DNA of 64,000 nt from the NCBI RefSeq assembly GCF_000757425.2, contig NZ_JPKR02000003.1, forward strand, positions 744,001 to 808,000, given 5' to 3'. This DNA is from Tatumella morbirosei. GTDB taxonomy: Bacteria > Pseudomonadota > Gammaproteobacteria > Enterobacterales > Enterobacteriaceae. Under the pieces are notes generated by a model. That model made no database searches. It saw only the letters and a program-made list of their open reading frames with translations, and was not told the origin of the DNA. Within the stretch, counting starts at the first letter, position 1. Every line of letters begins with the position of its first letter. The position numbers were made by a program, and so were the translations under genes. Positions 36,426-45,625 of this stretch are shown here, one piece after another.

Positions 36426-37288
36426 CAGAATATCACCGTTTTATTTTCGTCGAGGAACACACGATGTTCAGTGTGATATTTAACGGCTCTGGCCAGCGCA
36501 ATAGTTTCTGTATTACGCCCCACTACTACCAGGTCATCTGGTCGGTAGGTATGATCGACACGTTGTACCTCCTGATCGATAATCGGACCTTCATCCAGGT
36601 CAGAAGTGACGTAATGTGCAGTGGCACCAATCAATTTAACACCGCGATCATACGCCTGGTGATAGGGCATTGCACCTTTGAAACCTGGCAGGAACGAGTG
36701 ATGAATATTGATAGCGCGTCCTGCAAGTTTTTTGCATAAGTTATCTGACAGGATTTGCATATAGCGTGCCAGCACCACCAGTTCGGTTCCTGTTTCCTCA
36801 ATGAGGTTAATCAGTTCAGCTTCCTGGTGCACCTTATTCTCTTTGTTTACAGGAAGATAAACAAAGCGAATTCCTTCACGCTCAGCCATCGGGCGAAGAT
36901 CCAGGTGATTAGAAACAATTGCCGTAATGCTAATGTTAAGCTCACCTTTATTACGCCGATAAAGCAAATCCGTCAGACAATGATCAAATTTACTGACCAT
37001 CAGCATTACCCGCATTGATTCTGATGTATCGAAAATTTCCCAGCTCATATTGAGCCGATCAGCAATACTGGAAAAATCTTTCTTCAGGGTAGAAATATCC
37101 GGATGGACATTTTCATTAAACCTGAAACGTGTACGCAGAAATAAATGACCTAAATGCTCATCGTCGTATTGCGATAATTCGCTGATATAACACTGGCTCT
37201 GGCTCAGGAAGCCCGTTAATGCAGAAATAATTCCCGACGTTGCCGGGCAAGTCGCAGTCATAATAAAGTCACGGTCAGATGCAGACAT
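36425..37288 (-). CDS. purU: Formyltetrahydrofolate deformylase
   Basis: 287 residues. An N-terminal ACT domain (FIMTATCPATSGIISALTGF) is followed by a formyltransferase-like catalytic domain (INIHHSFLPGFKGAMPYHQA, KLIGATAHYVTSDLDEGPII). It hydrolyses 10-formyl-THF to formate and THF, freeing the cofactor for the MgdABCD reaction. It is the first gene of the leftward operon and shares one base with folD. A core purU is usual in the order, so this too is probably a pathway-specific paralogue. Confidence 0.92.
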   Translation of the reverse strand: MSASDRDFIMTATCPATSGIISALTGFLSQSQCYISELSQYDDEHLGHLFLRTRFRFNENVHPDISTLKKDFSSIADRLNMSWEIFDTSESMRVMLMVSKFDHCLTDLLYRRNKGELNISITAIVSNHLDLRPMAEREGIRFVYLPVNKENKVHQEAELINLIEETGTELVVLARYMQILSDNLCKKLAGRAINIHHSFLPGFKGAMPYHQAYDRGVKLIGATAHYVTSDLDEGPIIDQEVQRVDHTYRPDDLVVVGRNTETIALARAVKYHTEHRVFLDENKTVIF

Positions 37289-37557
37289 ACAAACCCCACA
37301 CAGGTGAATTAATCAATTTACAGGTAAAATTAAATCAGCATTGCGACAAGAAAACACCACATTCCGATTCTTATTTAACACATTTAATTCATATTAATTA
37401 ACTTGTCTAGCGACTTTTCACGATCATCCGAAAATAATTCCCGTTCCTAATAAATATACGAATATAAATACATATCTTTATATATAAAAAATCACAGCAG
37501 ACATCTTCATTTATAAATACCTCTATTAAAATATCGATTCCTGCTAACCACAAGTAA

Positions 37558-37572
37558 GCCCCAATTTGGTGA
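37558..37572 (+). promoter_or_regulatory. NtrC-like enhancer site upstream of gmaS
   Basis: GCCCCAATTTGGTGA differs from the NtrC arrangement GCAC-N7-GTGC at two bases and keeps the CCAA-TTGG centre. It lies about 150 bp upstream of the -24 element, a normal distance for an enhancer. Confidence 0.45.
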
Positions 37573-37721
37573 GAAGTGTCCGGGGGTATTTTCATTAATG
37601 ATGATAATGAATGGGAATACTCCCGGCTTTGTCGGACAGTGCATCGCTACAGACAGCGATAAAAAAATTAAAATATTGATATTATTGTATTTTAAAAAAA
37701 CCTCTCCACAACTCGCTATTC

Positions 37722-37737
37722 TGGCACAACTCCTGCA
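37722..37737 (+). promoter_or_regulatory. Sigma-54 promoter of the gmaS-mgsABC operon
   Basis: TGGCACAACTCCTGCA matches the -24/-12 consensus TGGCAC-N5-TTGCA except for C at the first T of the -12 box. GG and GC are 10 nt apart. Start expected near 37749, giving a leader of about 85 nt to the gmaS ATG. Confidence 0.8.
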
Positions 37738-37832
37738 TTTTCCCCTCAGTGAAAAAATATTCCTAGCGGGAATACAACACGGCTCCCACGTTCAAACAGC
37801 GTGCTCCATTACATTGTGGTTAAGAGGTAGTT

Positions 37833-39167
37833 ATGTCACCTGAGCAAGCCATGCAATTTTTGCAGGACAATAATGTGCGATATCTTCTGGCACAGTTCGT
37901 TGATATCCACGGTACAGCCAAGACAAAATCCGTACCGGCGAAGTGTCTGATGGATGTAGTAGAGAAAGGTGCCGGTTTCGCCGGTTTCGCCATTACCGGT
38001 ATGGGAATGGAACCACATGGGCCTGACTTTTGCGCCCGTGGCGATCTAAGTACTCTGTCACTGGTACCGTGGCAACCAGGCTATGCCAGGATAGCCTGCA
38101 ACGGTTACGTCAATAAGCAGCCTCACCCTTATGACAGCCGGGTGGTGTTAATCAAACAGGTTGAGCGGCTGGTTGAAAAAGGCTGGATCCTTAACAGCGG
38201 GCTGGAACCCGAATTCTCGCTATTCAGCCGCGGTGAAGATGGCAATATTCTGCCAGCCGATATCAGTGATACGCTGGCAAAACCGTGCTACGACTATAAA
38301 GGATTATCTCGTGTACGCCCGTTCCTCGAAAAACTTACCGAATCGCTGCAGAAAGTTGGGTTCGACGTTTACCAGATTGACCACGAGGATGCCAACGGTC
38401 AGTTCGAAATTAACTACACCTATAGTGATGCCTTGACCTCGGCAGATCGCTTCACCTTTGTGCGGATGGCGGCTTCGGAAATTGCTCACGATCAGGGACT
38501 ACTGTGTTCATTCATGCCAAAACCTTTTGCTGACCGTCCCGGTAATGGCATGCATTTCCATTTATCAATGGCCGACGAACAGGGCAATAACCTGTTTAAT
38601 GACGACAATGATCCTCAGGGGCTGGGACTGTCGAAAATGGCCTATCACTTCATGGCGGGACTGATTCATCATGCTAAAGCCCTGTGCGCGTTTGCTGCGC
38701 CTACGGTTAACTCCTACAAACGCTTAATCAGCGGCGGTTCAGCCACCGGTGCTACCTGGGCGCCGGTATTTATTACCTATGGAGATAACAACCGTTCAGC
38801 CATGGTGCGTATTCCACATGGCCGTCTCGAATTGCGTTTGCCCGATACCGGTGCCAACCCTTATCTGGTTCATGCTGCGATCATCGCTGCCGGCCTGGAC
38901 GGAGTTGAACGTCAACTGGACCCCGGCAAAGCCCAGAACGGTAATCTCTACGCTTTCTCTGCTCAGGATTGCCAGCGTGAAGGTATAGAGTTACTACCAC
39001 AAAATCTTAAAGAGGCCATCGATGAACTGGCTAACGATACGATCCTCCGCGAATGTATTGGGCCGGAAATCGTTGATGAGTTTATTAAGGTCAAACGTCA
39101 GGAATGGCATGAATATCACCGCCATGTTAGCGAGTGGGAAACCCGCCGCTACCTAGAACTCTTCTAA
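37833..39167 (+). CDS. gmaS: Gamma-glutamylmethylamide synthetase
   Basis: 444 residues, a glutamine synthetase-fold ligase. It makes gamma-glutamylmethylamide from methylamine, glutamate and ATP. The sequence agrees with GmaS proteins of methylotrophs in blocks: [86 protein letters not shown] and [20 protein letters not shown]. The metal and ATP-binding residues of the GS family lie in [15 protein letters not shown] and NGMHFH. AGAGG precedes the ATG. It leads an operon with mgsABC. Ordinary GlnA has a different N-terminus, so a housekeeping role is unlikely. Confidence 0.92.
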   Translation: MSPEQAMQFLQDNNVRYLLAQFVDIHGTAKTKSVPAKCLMDVVEKGAGFAGFAITGMGMEPHGPDFCARGDLSTLSLVPWQPGYARIACNGYVNKQPHPYDSRVVLIKQVERLVEKGWILNSGLEPEFSLFSRGEDGNILPADISDTLAKPCYDYKGLSRVRPFLEKLTESLQKVGFDVYQIDHEDANGQFEINYTYSDALTSADRFTFVRMAASEIAHDQGLLCSFMPKPFADRPGNGMHFHLSMADEQGNNLFNDDNDPQGLGLSKMAYHFMAGLIHHAKALCAFAAPTVNSYKRLISGGSATGATWAPVFITYGDNNRSAMVRIPHGRLELRLPDTGANPYLVHAAIIAAGLDGVERQLDPGKAQNGNLYAFSAQDCQREGIELLPQNLKEAIDELANDTILRECIGPEIVDEFIKVKRQEWHEYHRHVSEWETRRYLELF

Positions 39168-39196
39168 CTGTAAGCCTGTAAAGCTAAGGAAATTCT

Positions 39197-40117
39197 ATGT
39201 GTGGAATTGTCGGACTTTATTTCAAAAATGCAGAAATGGAAAAGCAGTTGGGCAGCCTGTTTCGACCAATGCTTATTTCTATGACAGAACGAGGCTGTGA
39301 CAGTGCCGGCTTTGCTGTGTATGGCGACGAATATGATGCAGGTATCAAACTGACCTTGCGCAGCAACGATACCAACTTCAACTGGATTGCGCTGGCGGAT
39401 CAACTGGCAACTCAATTTGGCAAGGTGGATGAGTGGTTCCGCAACAATACCGTCGCTGTATTTAAGCTACCGGTTGACGAAGCCACCGCCCTGAGTTGGC
39501 TGAAGCAGAATGTACCAGACATCGAAGTTATGAGTGCCGGCCACAGTATTGAAATTCTTAAAGGCGTAGGTTTGCCCGCAGAAGTCGCCGATCATTTCAA
39601 TCTTGCTAAGATGAAAGGTAGTCACGCTATCGGACATACCCGGCTTGCCACTGAGAGTGCTGTAACCATACAGGGCAGCCACCCCTTCTCAACCGGAATG
39701 GATCTGTGCCTGGTCCATAACGGTTCACTGTCTAATCACAATCGTCTGCGTGAGAAGCTCAAACGTGAAAGTATTGAGTTTAAGACTGATAACGACTCTG
39801 AAGTCGCGGCAGGTTATCTCGCCTGGCGTCTGTCACAGGGAGATTCTCTACAGACAGCATTGCAAAATGCTCTGAAAGATCTCGATGGTTTCTTCACATT
39901 CACCATCGGTACCCGCGATGGCTTTGCCGTACTACGTGACCCTATTGCTTGTAAGCCCGCAGTGATTGCGGAAACAGATGACTACGTCGCTATGGCGTCT
40001 GAATATCGTGCGCTTGCTAACCTGCCAGGTATCTGCGACGCCAAAGTATGGGAGCCGGAGCCGGCAAAACTTTACGTGTGGGAGCGCAACACCACCACAA
40101 CCGCAGGAGCAGTGTGA
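39197..40117 (+). CDS. mgsA: N-methylglutamate synthase subunit A (class II glutamine amidotransferase-like)
   Basis: 306 residues, starting MCGIVGLYF. Cys2 would become the N-terminal nucleophile after Met removal. The amidotransferase fold is seen in RGCDSAGFAVYGD, GHTRLATESAVTIQGSHPFS and LVHNGSLSNHNRLREKL. It corresponds to the glutaminase domain of glutamate synthase. In the Mgs complex it should act on gamma-glutamylmethylamide, releasing methylamine, not ammonia, for transfer. The gene starts 29 nt after gmaS. Confidence 0.88.
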   Translation: MCGIVGLYFKNAEMEKQLGSLFRPMLISMTERGCDSAGFAVYGDEYDAGIKLTLRSNDTNFNWIALADQLATQFGKVDEWFRNNTVAVFKLPVDEATALSWLKQNVPDIEVMSAGHSIEILKGVGLPAEVADHFNLAKMKGSHAIGHTRLATESAVTIQGSHPFSTGMDLCLVHNGSLSNHNRLREKLKRESIEFKTDNDSEVAAGYLAWRLSQGDSLQTALQNALKDLDGFFTFTIGTRDGFAVLRDPIACKPAVIAETDDYVAMASEYRALANLPGICDAKVWEPEPAKLYVWERNTTTTAGAV

Positions 40118-40119
40118 AT

Positions 40120-40800
40120 ATGAAAACATACGACTTGAGTCATGGCGTTCGCGAACTTAATCAGGCACTGCACGATAGCAGCCTAACCCGCGAGATCAAA
40201 CAGTGGCAGGTAATTCATCCCGATGGTGCACACAACATAGCTTGTGGAGTGAATGATGATGTCGACATCACCATTGAAGGACATGCGGGATATTACTGCG
40301 CGGGGATGAATCAGAAAGCAACTATCACCGTACAGGGTAATGCTGGTGTTGGTGTTGCTGAAAATATGATGTCCGGATCAGTGAGGATTAAAGGTGACGC
40401 ATCACAATCCGCGGGGGCAACAGGGAACGGTGGGTTGCTAGTGATTGAGGGCAATGCCGCCGCACGTTGCGGTATATCAATGAAAGGTATCAATATTGTT
40501 GTGAAAGGCGATATCGGACCGATGAGTGCCTTTATGGCTCAGGCCGGGTGTCTGGTGGTATGTGGTGATGCCGGTGAAGCCCTGGGTGATTCTATGTACG
40601 AAGCACATATCTACGTAAAAGGTAGTGTTGCTTCCCTGGGGGCCGATTGCGTTAAAAAAGAGATGCGTGCTGAACATCTTGAAGAGTTGAGTCAGTTACT
40701 GCAACAGGCAGGCTTTGATGAATCCCCTTCTGCATTTACCCGCTACGGTTCGGCCCGTCAGCTCTACAATTTCAAAGTAGATAACGCTTCTGCGTACTAA
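40120..40800 (+). CDS. mgsB: N-methylglutamate synthase subunit B (GltB C-terminal GXGXG-like)
   Basis: 226 residues from the ATG at 40120, with GGAG upstream; an earlier open frame overlaps mgsA and is not the gene. It is a right-handed beta-helix domain as at the C-terminus of glutamate synthase: GHAGYYCAGMNQKATITVQG, NMMSGSVRIKGDASQ, CGISMKGINIVVKGDIG and GDAGEALGDSMYEAHIYVKG. This domain is structural and bridges the other domains in GltS. The gene begins 2 nt after mgsA. Confidence 0.88.
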   Translation: MKTYDLSHGVRELNQALHDSSLTREIKQWQVIHPDGAHNIACGVNDDVDITIEGHAGYYCAGMNQKATITVQGNAGVGVAENMMSGSVRIKGDASQSAGATGNGGLLVIEGNAAARCGISMKGINIVVKGDIGPMSAFMAQAGCLVVCGDAGEALGDSMYEAHIYVKGSVASLGADCVKKEMRAEHLEELSQLLQQAGFDESPSAFTRYGSARQLYNFKVDNASAY

Positions 40801-40814
40801 GAGTGGAGAACACC

Positions 40815-42140
40815 ATGAGTGAGAAATACAATCCGGCATTGCGCGAATCCGCTACCTACACCCGGACAGTAATATCTGAAATCCAGAGGGCGGCTGAGAC
40901 CGGCATCTATGATATTCGCGGCTGGGGTGCCAAACGTCAGGTCCCTCATTTCGATGATTTATTATTTCTTGGCGCCAGTATGTCGCGTTATCCACTGGAA
41001 GGATATCGCGAAAAATGCAGTACCGAAGTGGTTCTGGGCACCCGTTTTGCGAAAAAACCGGTGGTACTCAGCACACCCGTCACCATTGCCGGAATGAGTT
41101 TTGGTGCCTTGTCTGCACAAGCTAAAGAGGCCTTAGGCCGGGGAGCATCAGCGGTAGGCACTTCTACCACCACCGGCGACGGCGGAATGACAGCCGAGGA
41201 ACGTGGCCAGTCGAGCAAACTGGTCTATCAGTACCTGCCATCACGCTATGGCATGAACCCCGATGACTTGCGCAAAGCCGATGCCATCGAAGTGGTGCTC
41301 GGACAAGGAGCAAAACCGGGGGGCGGTGGAATGCTCCTCGGGCAGAAAATCTCCGAACGTGTGGCAAAAATGCGTTGCCTGCCACAGGGCATCGATCAAC
41401 GTAGTGCCTGTCGTCACCCCGACTGGACCGGCCCTGATGACCTGGCAATTAAGATTGCTGAGTTACGGGAAATTACTGACTGGCAGGTGCCCATTTATGT
41501 CAAAGTCGGTGCTACCCGCACTTATTATGATGTAAAACTGGCCGTACAGGCTGGTGCAGATGTAGTGGTGGTTGATGGTATGCAAGGTGGCACGGCAGCC
41601 ACCCAGGATGTCTTTATTGAGCATGTCGGTATTCCGACTATGGCTGCTATTCCTCAGGCAGTTCAGGCATTACAGGAACTTGGCGTGCATCGTGAAGTTC
41701 AGCTGATCATCTCCGGCGGTATAAGAAATGGTGCCGATGTAGCCAAGGCTATCGCACTGGGGGCTGATGCTGTTGCCATTGGTACTGCTGCACTTATTGC
41801 TCTTGGTGATAACAATCCACGTTACGAAGAGGAATATCAGAAACTTGGATCAGCAGCAGGATTTTATGATGACTTCCAGGAGGGTAAAGACCCTGCGAGG
41901 ATCACGACTCAGGATCCTGAACTGAGCAAACGCCTTGACCCCGTAATAGCTGGCAAAAAACTGGCTAATTTCCTGCGGGTGCTGACGTTGGAAGCCCAGA
42001 CCCTGGCACGTGCCTGTGGTAAATCTCATCTTCACAATCTGGAGCCTGAAGATTTAGTCGCATTAAATATTGAAGCGGCGGCGATGGCACGCGTACCTCT
42101 GGCAGGAACCCACTGGATTCCGGGCCAGGACCTGAAATAA
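40815..42140 (+). CDS. mgsC: N-methylglutamate synthase subunit C (FMN-binding glutamate synthase-like)
   Basis: 441 residues from the ATG at 40815; GGAG lies 6 nt upstream, and a GTG further up is less likely. It is the synthase domain: FSVPVTIAGMSFG-like TPVTIAGMSFGALSAQAKEA, GDGGMTAEERGQSSKLVYQY, KPGGGGMLLGQKIS, VVDGMQGGTAATQDVFIEHV and LIISGGIRNGADVAKAIALG for FMN and 2-oxoglutarate binding. It would reductively join the transferred methylamine to 2-oxoglutarate. It is the last gene before a strong terminator. Confidence 0.9.
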   Translation: MSEKYNPALRESATYTRTVISEIQRAAETGIYDIRGWGAKRQVPHFDDLLFLGASMSRYPLEGYREKCSTEVVLGTRFAKKPVVLSTPVTIAGMSFGALSAQAKEALGRGASAVGTSTTTGDGGMTAEERGQSSKLVYQYLPSRYGMNPDDLRKADAIEVVLGQGAKPGGGGMLLGQKISERVAKMRCLPQGIDQRSACRHPDWTGPDDLAIKIAELREITDWQVPIYVKVGATRTYYDVKLAVQAGADVVVVDGMQGGTAATQDVFIEHVGIPTMAAIPQAVQALQELGVHREVQLIISGGIRNGADVAKAIALGADAVAIGTAALIALGDNNPRYEEEYQKLGSAAGFYDDFQEGKDPARITTQDPELSKRLDPVIAGKKLANFLRVLTLEAQTLARACGKSHLHNLEPEDLVALNIEAAAMARVPLAGTHWIPGQDLK

Positions 42141-42147
42141 CCCCTTC

Positions 42148-42174
42148 ACGCCTCCACTCGTTGGAGGCGTTTTT
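42148..42174 (+). terminator. Intrinsic terminator between mgsC and amt
   Basis: Stem ACGCCTCCA / TGGAGGCGT with a 5-nt loop and four T after it, 7 nt past the mgsC stop. It lies just before the amt ribosome-binding site, so amt may be expressed less or separately. Confidence 0.85.
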
Positions 42175-42196
42175 ACAGCTAATCATGAGGTACGTA

Positions 42197-43492
42197 ATGA
42201 GACGAACGCTATTATTCGCGTTGCCTGCTGTTTTATGTAGCTTTCCGGCATTTGCTGCACCAGGCCTTAATAGCGGTGACGCTGCTTTCATGTTTGTGAC
42301 AGCGCTATTGGTTCTGTTAATGACGTTGCCAGGATTGGCGCTTTTTTATGGCGGTATGGCACAGAGTAAGAATGTATTATCTGTATTAGTTCAGGTTTTT
42401 AGTGTTACCGCGCTAATCTCTATTCTGTTCACTCTCTATGGATATAGCTTTACCTTCACTGACGGTAGAGCACTCAACAGCATCCTGGGTGGTGGAGAAA
42501 AGATTTTTCTGAAGAATATCTCTGTTAATTCTCTGGTAGGCACAGTACCGGAATATGTCTACATCTTTTTTATGATGACGTTTGCGGCAATCACACCTGC
42601 GCTGATCACCGGTTCATTCGCCGAGCGAGTTAAATTCAATGCTGTTTTAGTGTTTATGGCCATCTGGGTCACCATTAACTATATCCCTATGGCACATATG
42701 GCCTGGGGAGGGGGATGGATAGCAGGCTTATCGGTACAGGATTTTGCCGGGGGTAATGTCGTTCATATAAATTCAGGTATTGCTTCACTGGTGGCAGCAT
42801 TAATGATTGGCCGTCGGCAAAATTTCGGCAGTATTACCCTAACTCCCCATAATATGACTATGACTATGACTGGCGGCTCGATGCTGATACTTGGCTGGCT
42901 GGGGTTCTGTGGTGGGTGCGCATTAGCTGTCAATGGTTATTCTATGCTGGTCGTGTTAAACACATTGTTAGGTGGGTTTGGCGGTGCAATTGCATGGATG
43001 TTTATCGAATGGAAAAAGCAAAAGCTACCTAGCCTGTTGGGGGTAATTAGCGGATCGGTGGCGGGAATGGTCGGTATCACACCGGCTTGTGGCTATGTCG
43101 GACCTGTCGGTGCTATTTGTGTCGGGATTCTCACGGCCCCCTTTTGCATGGTGGCAATTACCCTGATCAAACATCGCTTAAAGCTGGATGATGCTTTCGA
43201 CGTTTTTTCCATTCATGGTATAGGTGGTATCGTCGGGGGTATTCTGACACCTGTTTTCGCCCTCACCTCATTCGGTGGCAGCGGATATACTGAGGGACGG
43301 TCAATGTATCAACAACTGTTGATTAACGCAGGAGTCATTGTATTCAGTATAGTATTTTCAACGATTACCAGTTGGGTTGCCTTAAAAATTACGTCCTGGT
43401 TATGTAATGGCCTGAGGGTTGACCACGAAGATGAATATACCGGACTTGACCTGACCACTCATGGTGAGGTCGGATACCGAAAAAATATCTAA
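42197..43492 (+). CDS. amt: Ammonium/methylammonium transporter
   Basis: 431 residues from the ATG at 42197 (TGAGG 6-7 nt upstream), starting with a signal peptide (MRRTLLFALPAVLCSFPAFA) as in AmtB. Eleven membrane segments follow. The twin pore histidines lie in GGNVVHINSGIASL and DVFSIHGIGGIVGG, and FYGGMAQSKNVLSVL and ITPALITGSFAERV are Amt signatures. Amt proteins also conduct methylammonium, so this copy probably feeds GmaS or recaptures methylamine. No glnK accompanies it, unlike the usual glnK-amtB pair. A terminator separates it from mgsC. Confidence 0.93.
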   Translation: MRRTLLFALPAVLCSFPAFAAPGLNSGDAAFMFVTALLVLLMTLPGLALFYGGMAQSKNVLSVLVQVFSVTALISILFTLYGYSFTFTDGRALNSILGGGEKIFLKNISVNSLVGTVPEYVYIFFMMTFAAITPALITGSFAERVKFNAVLVFMAIWVTINYIPMAHMAWGGGWIAGLSVQDFAGGNVVHINSGIASLVAALMIGRRQNFGSITLTPHNMTMTMTGGSMLILGWLGFCGGCALAVNGYSMLVVLNTLLGGFGGAIAWMFIEWKKQKLPSLLGVISGSVAGMVGITPACGYVGPVGAICVGILTAPFCMVAITLIKHRLKLDDAFDVFSIHGIGGIVGGILTPVFALTSFGGSGYTEGRSMYQQLLINAGVIVFSIVFSTITSWVALKITSWLCNGLRVDHEDEYTGLDLTTHGEVGYRKNI

Positions 43493-43506
43493 CCCAATAG
43501 CTCATA

Positions 43507-43545
43507 TAACGTAATGGTCAGATTATATTGACCATTACGTTATTG
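43507..43545 (+). terminator. Terminator of amt
   Basis: Stem AACGTAATGGTCA / TGACCATTACGTT of 13 bp with an 8-nt loop and ATTGTTG after it, 16 nt past the stop. Confidence 0.75.
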
Positions 43546-44354
43546 TTGTAATGCACTTATTTCCTTATCATTCATTGAACTCACAAAATATACCCTCGGG
43601 TTAATATATCAGATAACGTGATAACCTGTAGTACCGGTGAGCCTATAAAATATTATTATATATCTACTACTACAAACAGAGCAGAGCACAACAACACATC
43701 CCTTTAAATAATAATCCCGGCATATTACTCCCGGGTAAATAATAGTATTAACACACGAATCTAACATTTACTATTAATATAATGAAATTCTCAGAGAACT
43801 ACCCTGAACTCCTATTAAGGAAAAGCCGACTGTATATCTGTTACATTAAACATCCATCACCACACGGAATGCTATTAACCTTCAAAAAAAAATCACAGTC
43901 CACCGGATACGCTATGGCTGTGAGCGTATTCATATCCTTCTTAGCCCTGAAGGCTGCTGACTGAGGTCATTAAGGGGTTATGGGATGATGACGTGGTTGC
44001 CTTTATGGAGAGTATAAAGCAGCCTTCATGTCGTAGTCCGCAAAGTCTGCAGACAGACTACGGCAGCAAATTTATTTCAAAACCGATGTACTTATGAAAA
44101 TGGGAGAATCATGGGTTTTCCCATTCGGGAAAGCCCAAAGATAATGTGTTTGTCGAATCTTTCAATATCATCAAAAATATAGTCATTCCCGGCCGTACTC
44201 CTGATTAAATAACCTGTCTCCGGCGGGACCTGACCTAAGTCTTCTAAAAGGTCAGTATCTCTGATTCATACTGGCATGAATAATAAAAATTTTTATCCCT
44301 CCCCCATGAGTTCTAAATGTTAGAATTTCACACAGAAAATTTTGAATCCTTTGA
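43546..44354. other. AT-rich gene-poor stretch with IS scar
   Basis: About 800 bp. Apart from the IS3 fragment listed below I see no coding region; a 60-codon open frame at 43782-43964 has no recognisable feature. Confidence 0.4.
44098..44175 (+). mobile_element. IS3-family transposase fragment
   Basis: Rightward reading gives KWENHGFSHSGKPKDNVFVE followed by SFN, the sequence around the last catalytic Glu of IS3-group DDE transposases (GxSxxGxPxDNAxxESFN). Only about 25 codons are left, and stops lie on both sides. Confidence 0.55.
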
Positions 44355-45625
44355 CTATATCGTATCAATACCAATATAATCTCGCCGCCTTATAAAACAC
44401 AATCCGACAGTCGAAATTATACCTGTGAATACGAAAAAAACACCCGGAGCACTCATGTTTCCAGTGACCTTAACTAACCATGTTGCTATAAGTGGTGTAC
44501 TGCCACCGAAAATTGCAACAGGAATATTATAGGCCAGGGCTAACCCTGTTGCCCTGACATGTGTTGGCAATAGCTCACTCATTAAAGCATACAATGATGA
44601 CGTGTATAATCCAAATAACAAAGATAAGGACAATAACGATATTAAAAGGAATTTTATATGTGTCATGACGTATGGGGAAAAAAACATTGCAATATTAATC
44701 ATTGAGAAAATACTAACAAAAATCAGGAAAAAACGTCTACCAATACGATCTGTTATAACCGCCCCGGTTAACATCCCTGCGATAGCAATTAAATAGCTAA
44801 ACATAGTATAATGGAAGGTGACCGAATGATTTACTTTGAGAAATTGAGATAACCAGGTTGGAGAGTATATCATAACAAGATAAAATAAGGAGGCATTTAG
44901 AGGTGTTATTAATGCTATGAATATAAGCGATCTCTTCCATAAAAAAACCTCACGCAATGGAGGTCTGGATAAAATCTGTGCTTCCCTTAAATGTGTGGTG
45001 TTTTCTTCAAATCGATTTCGAATGTAAATGGATACCAAACCTGTAGGTAAAGATAATAAAAAGGTATACGCCACCCCCAGTCGGACATAATTTTTTCTCC
45101 TAAAAATTCTGTAAGCAAATTGACTACTCCCGCACCGATCATAAGACCAAGAACAGCAGTAACCATAAGCCAACTTGTTGATCTTCCGAGTCTGTTTTTG
45201 GGTGATTTTTCAGCGACATAACTAGTAATCGTACCAATTTCTCCGCCAGCAGAAAATCCCTGGATGCAGCGGGTAAGAACTAGTATTATCGGAGCGATGA
45301 TTCCTATATGATTACTCCCTGGAAGAATTCCTGGTAAAAATGTAGATACTGACATCAAAGCAATAACTGTTACCAGGATCTTTTTTCTGCCAATCTTATC
45401 AGCTAAAGGACCAAAGAAAATCCCGCCTAAAGGTCGAAAAACAAAGCTTATTGAAAACAATAAGAAGCTACTCATTAATCCGATTATTGGAGGTTGATTT
45501 GAAAAAAACTCCTTAGCCATATACACGGCTAAAAATCCAAATATACCATAGTCGTACCATTCAATCAGGTGACCTGACATAGTACCCAGAAAAAAAGCAT
45601 AGCTACTCTTGTTTTTTAAATTCAT
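44355..45625 (-). pseudogene. MHS-family (ProP/ShiA-like) transporter, frameshifted
   Basis: A metabolite:H+ symporter of about 424 residues is split in two frames. The first part (from 45625) has HLIEWYDYGIFGFLAVYMAK, GGIFFGPLADKIGRKKILV and FSAGGEIGTITSYVAEKSP. The second has GAVITDRIGRRFFLIF and LPTHVRATGLALAYNIPVA. The break lies at a run of five A at 45058-45062 (T on the coding strand): one more base would restore WGWRIPFLLSLPTGLVSIYI. This is either a recent inactivation or a sequencing slip. Low GC (many AAA/TTT) sets it apart from its neighbours. Confidence 0.82.

Larger units (their letters stand above)
37289..37832. other. AT-rich divergent control region between purU and gmaS
   Basis: About 540 bp, very AT-rich at 37440-37540, typical of regions bent by IHF between an enhancer and a sigma-54 promoter. 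It contains the gmaS promoter and an NtrC-like site (separate entries). I did not find a sigma-54 promoter facing purU; that operon probably uses another sigma factor. Confidence 0.55.

Noticed and set aside
37833..39167. Reading gmaS as a glutamine synthetase
   Set aside because: The whole sequence follows GmaS blocks and lies with mgsABC; a housekeeping glnA would be expected next to ntrBC.
43782..43964. 60-codon frame in AT-rich DNA after amt
   Set aside because: Low-complexity AT-rich composition, no ribosome-binding site and no similarity to anything I know.
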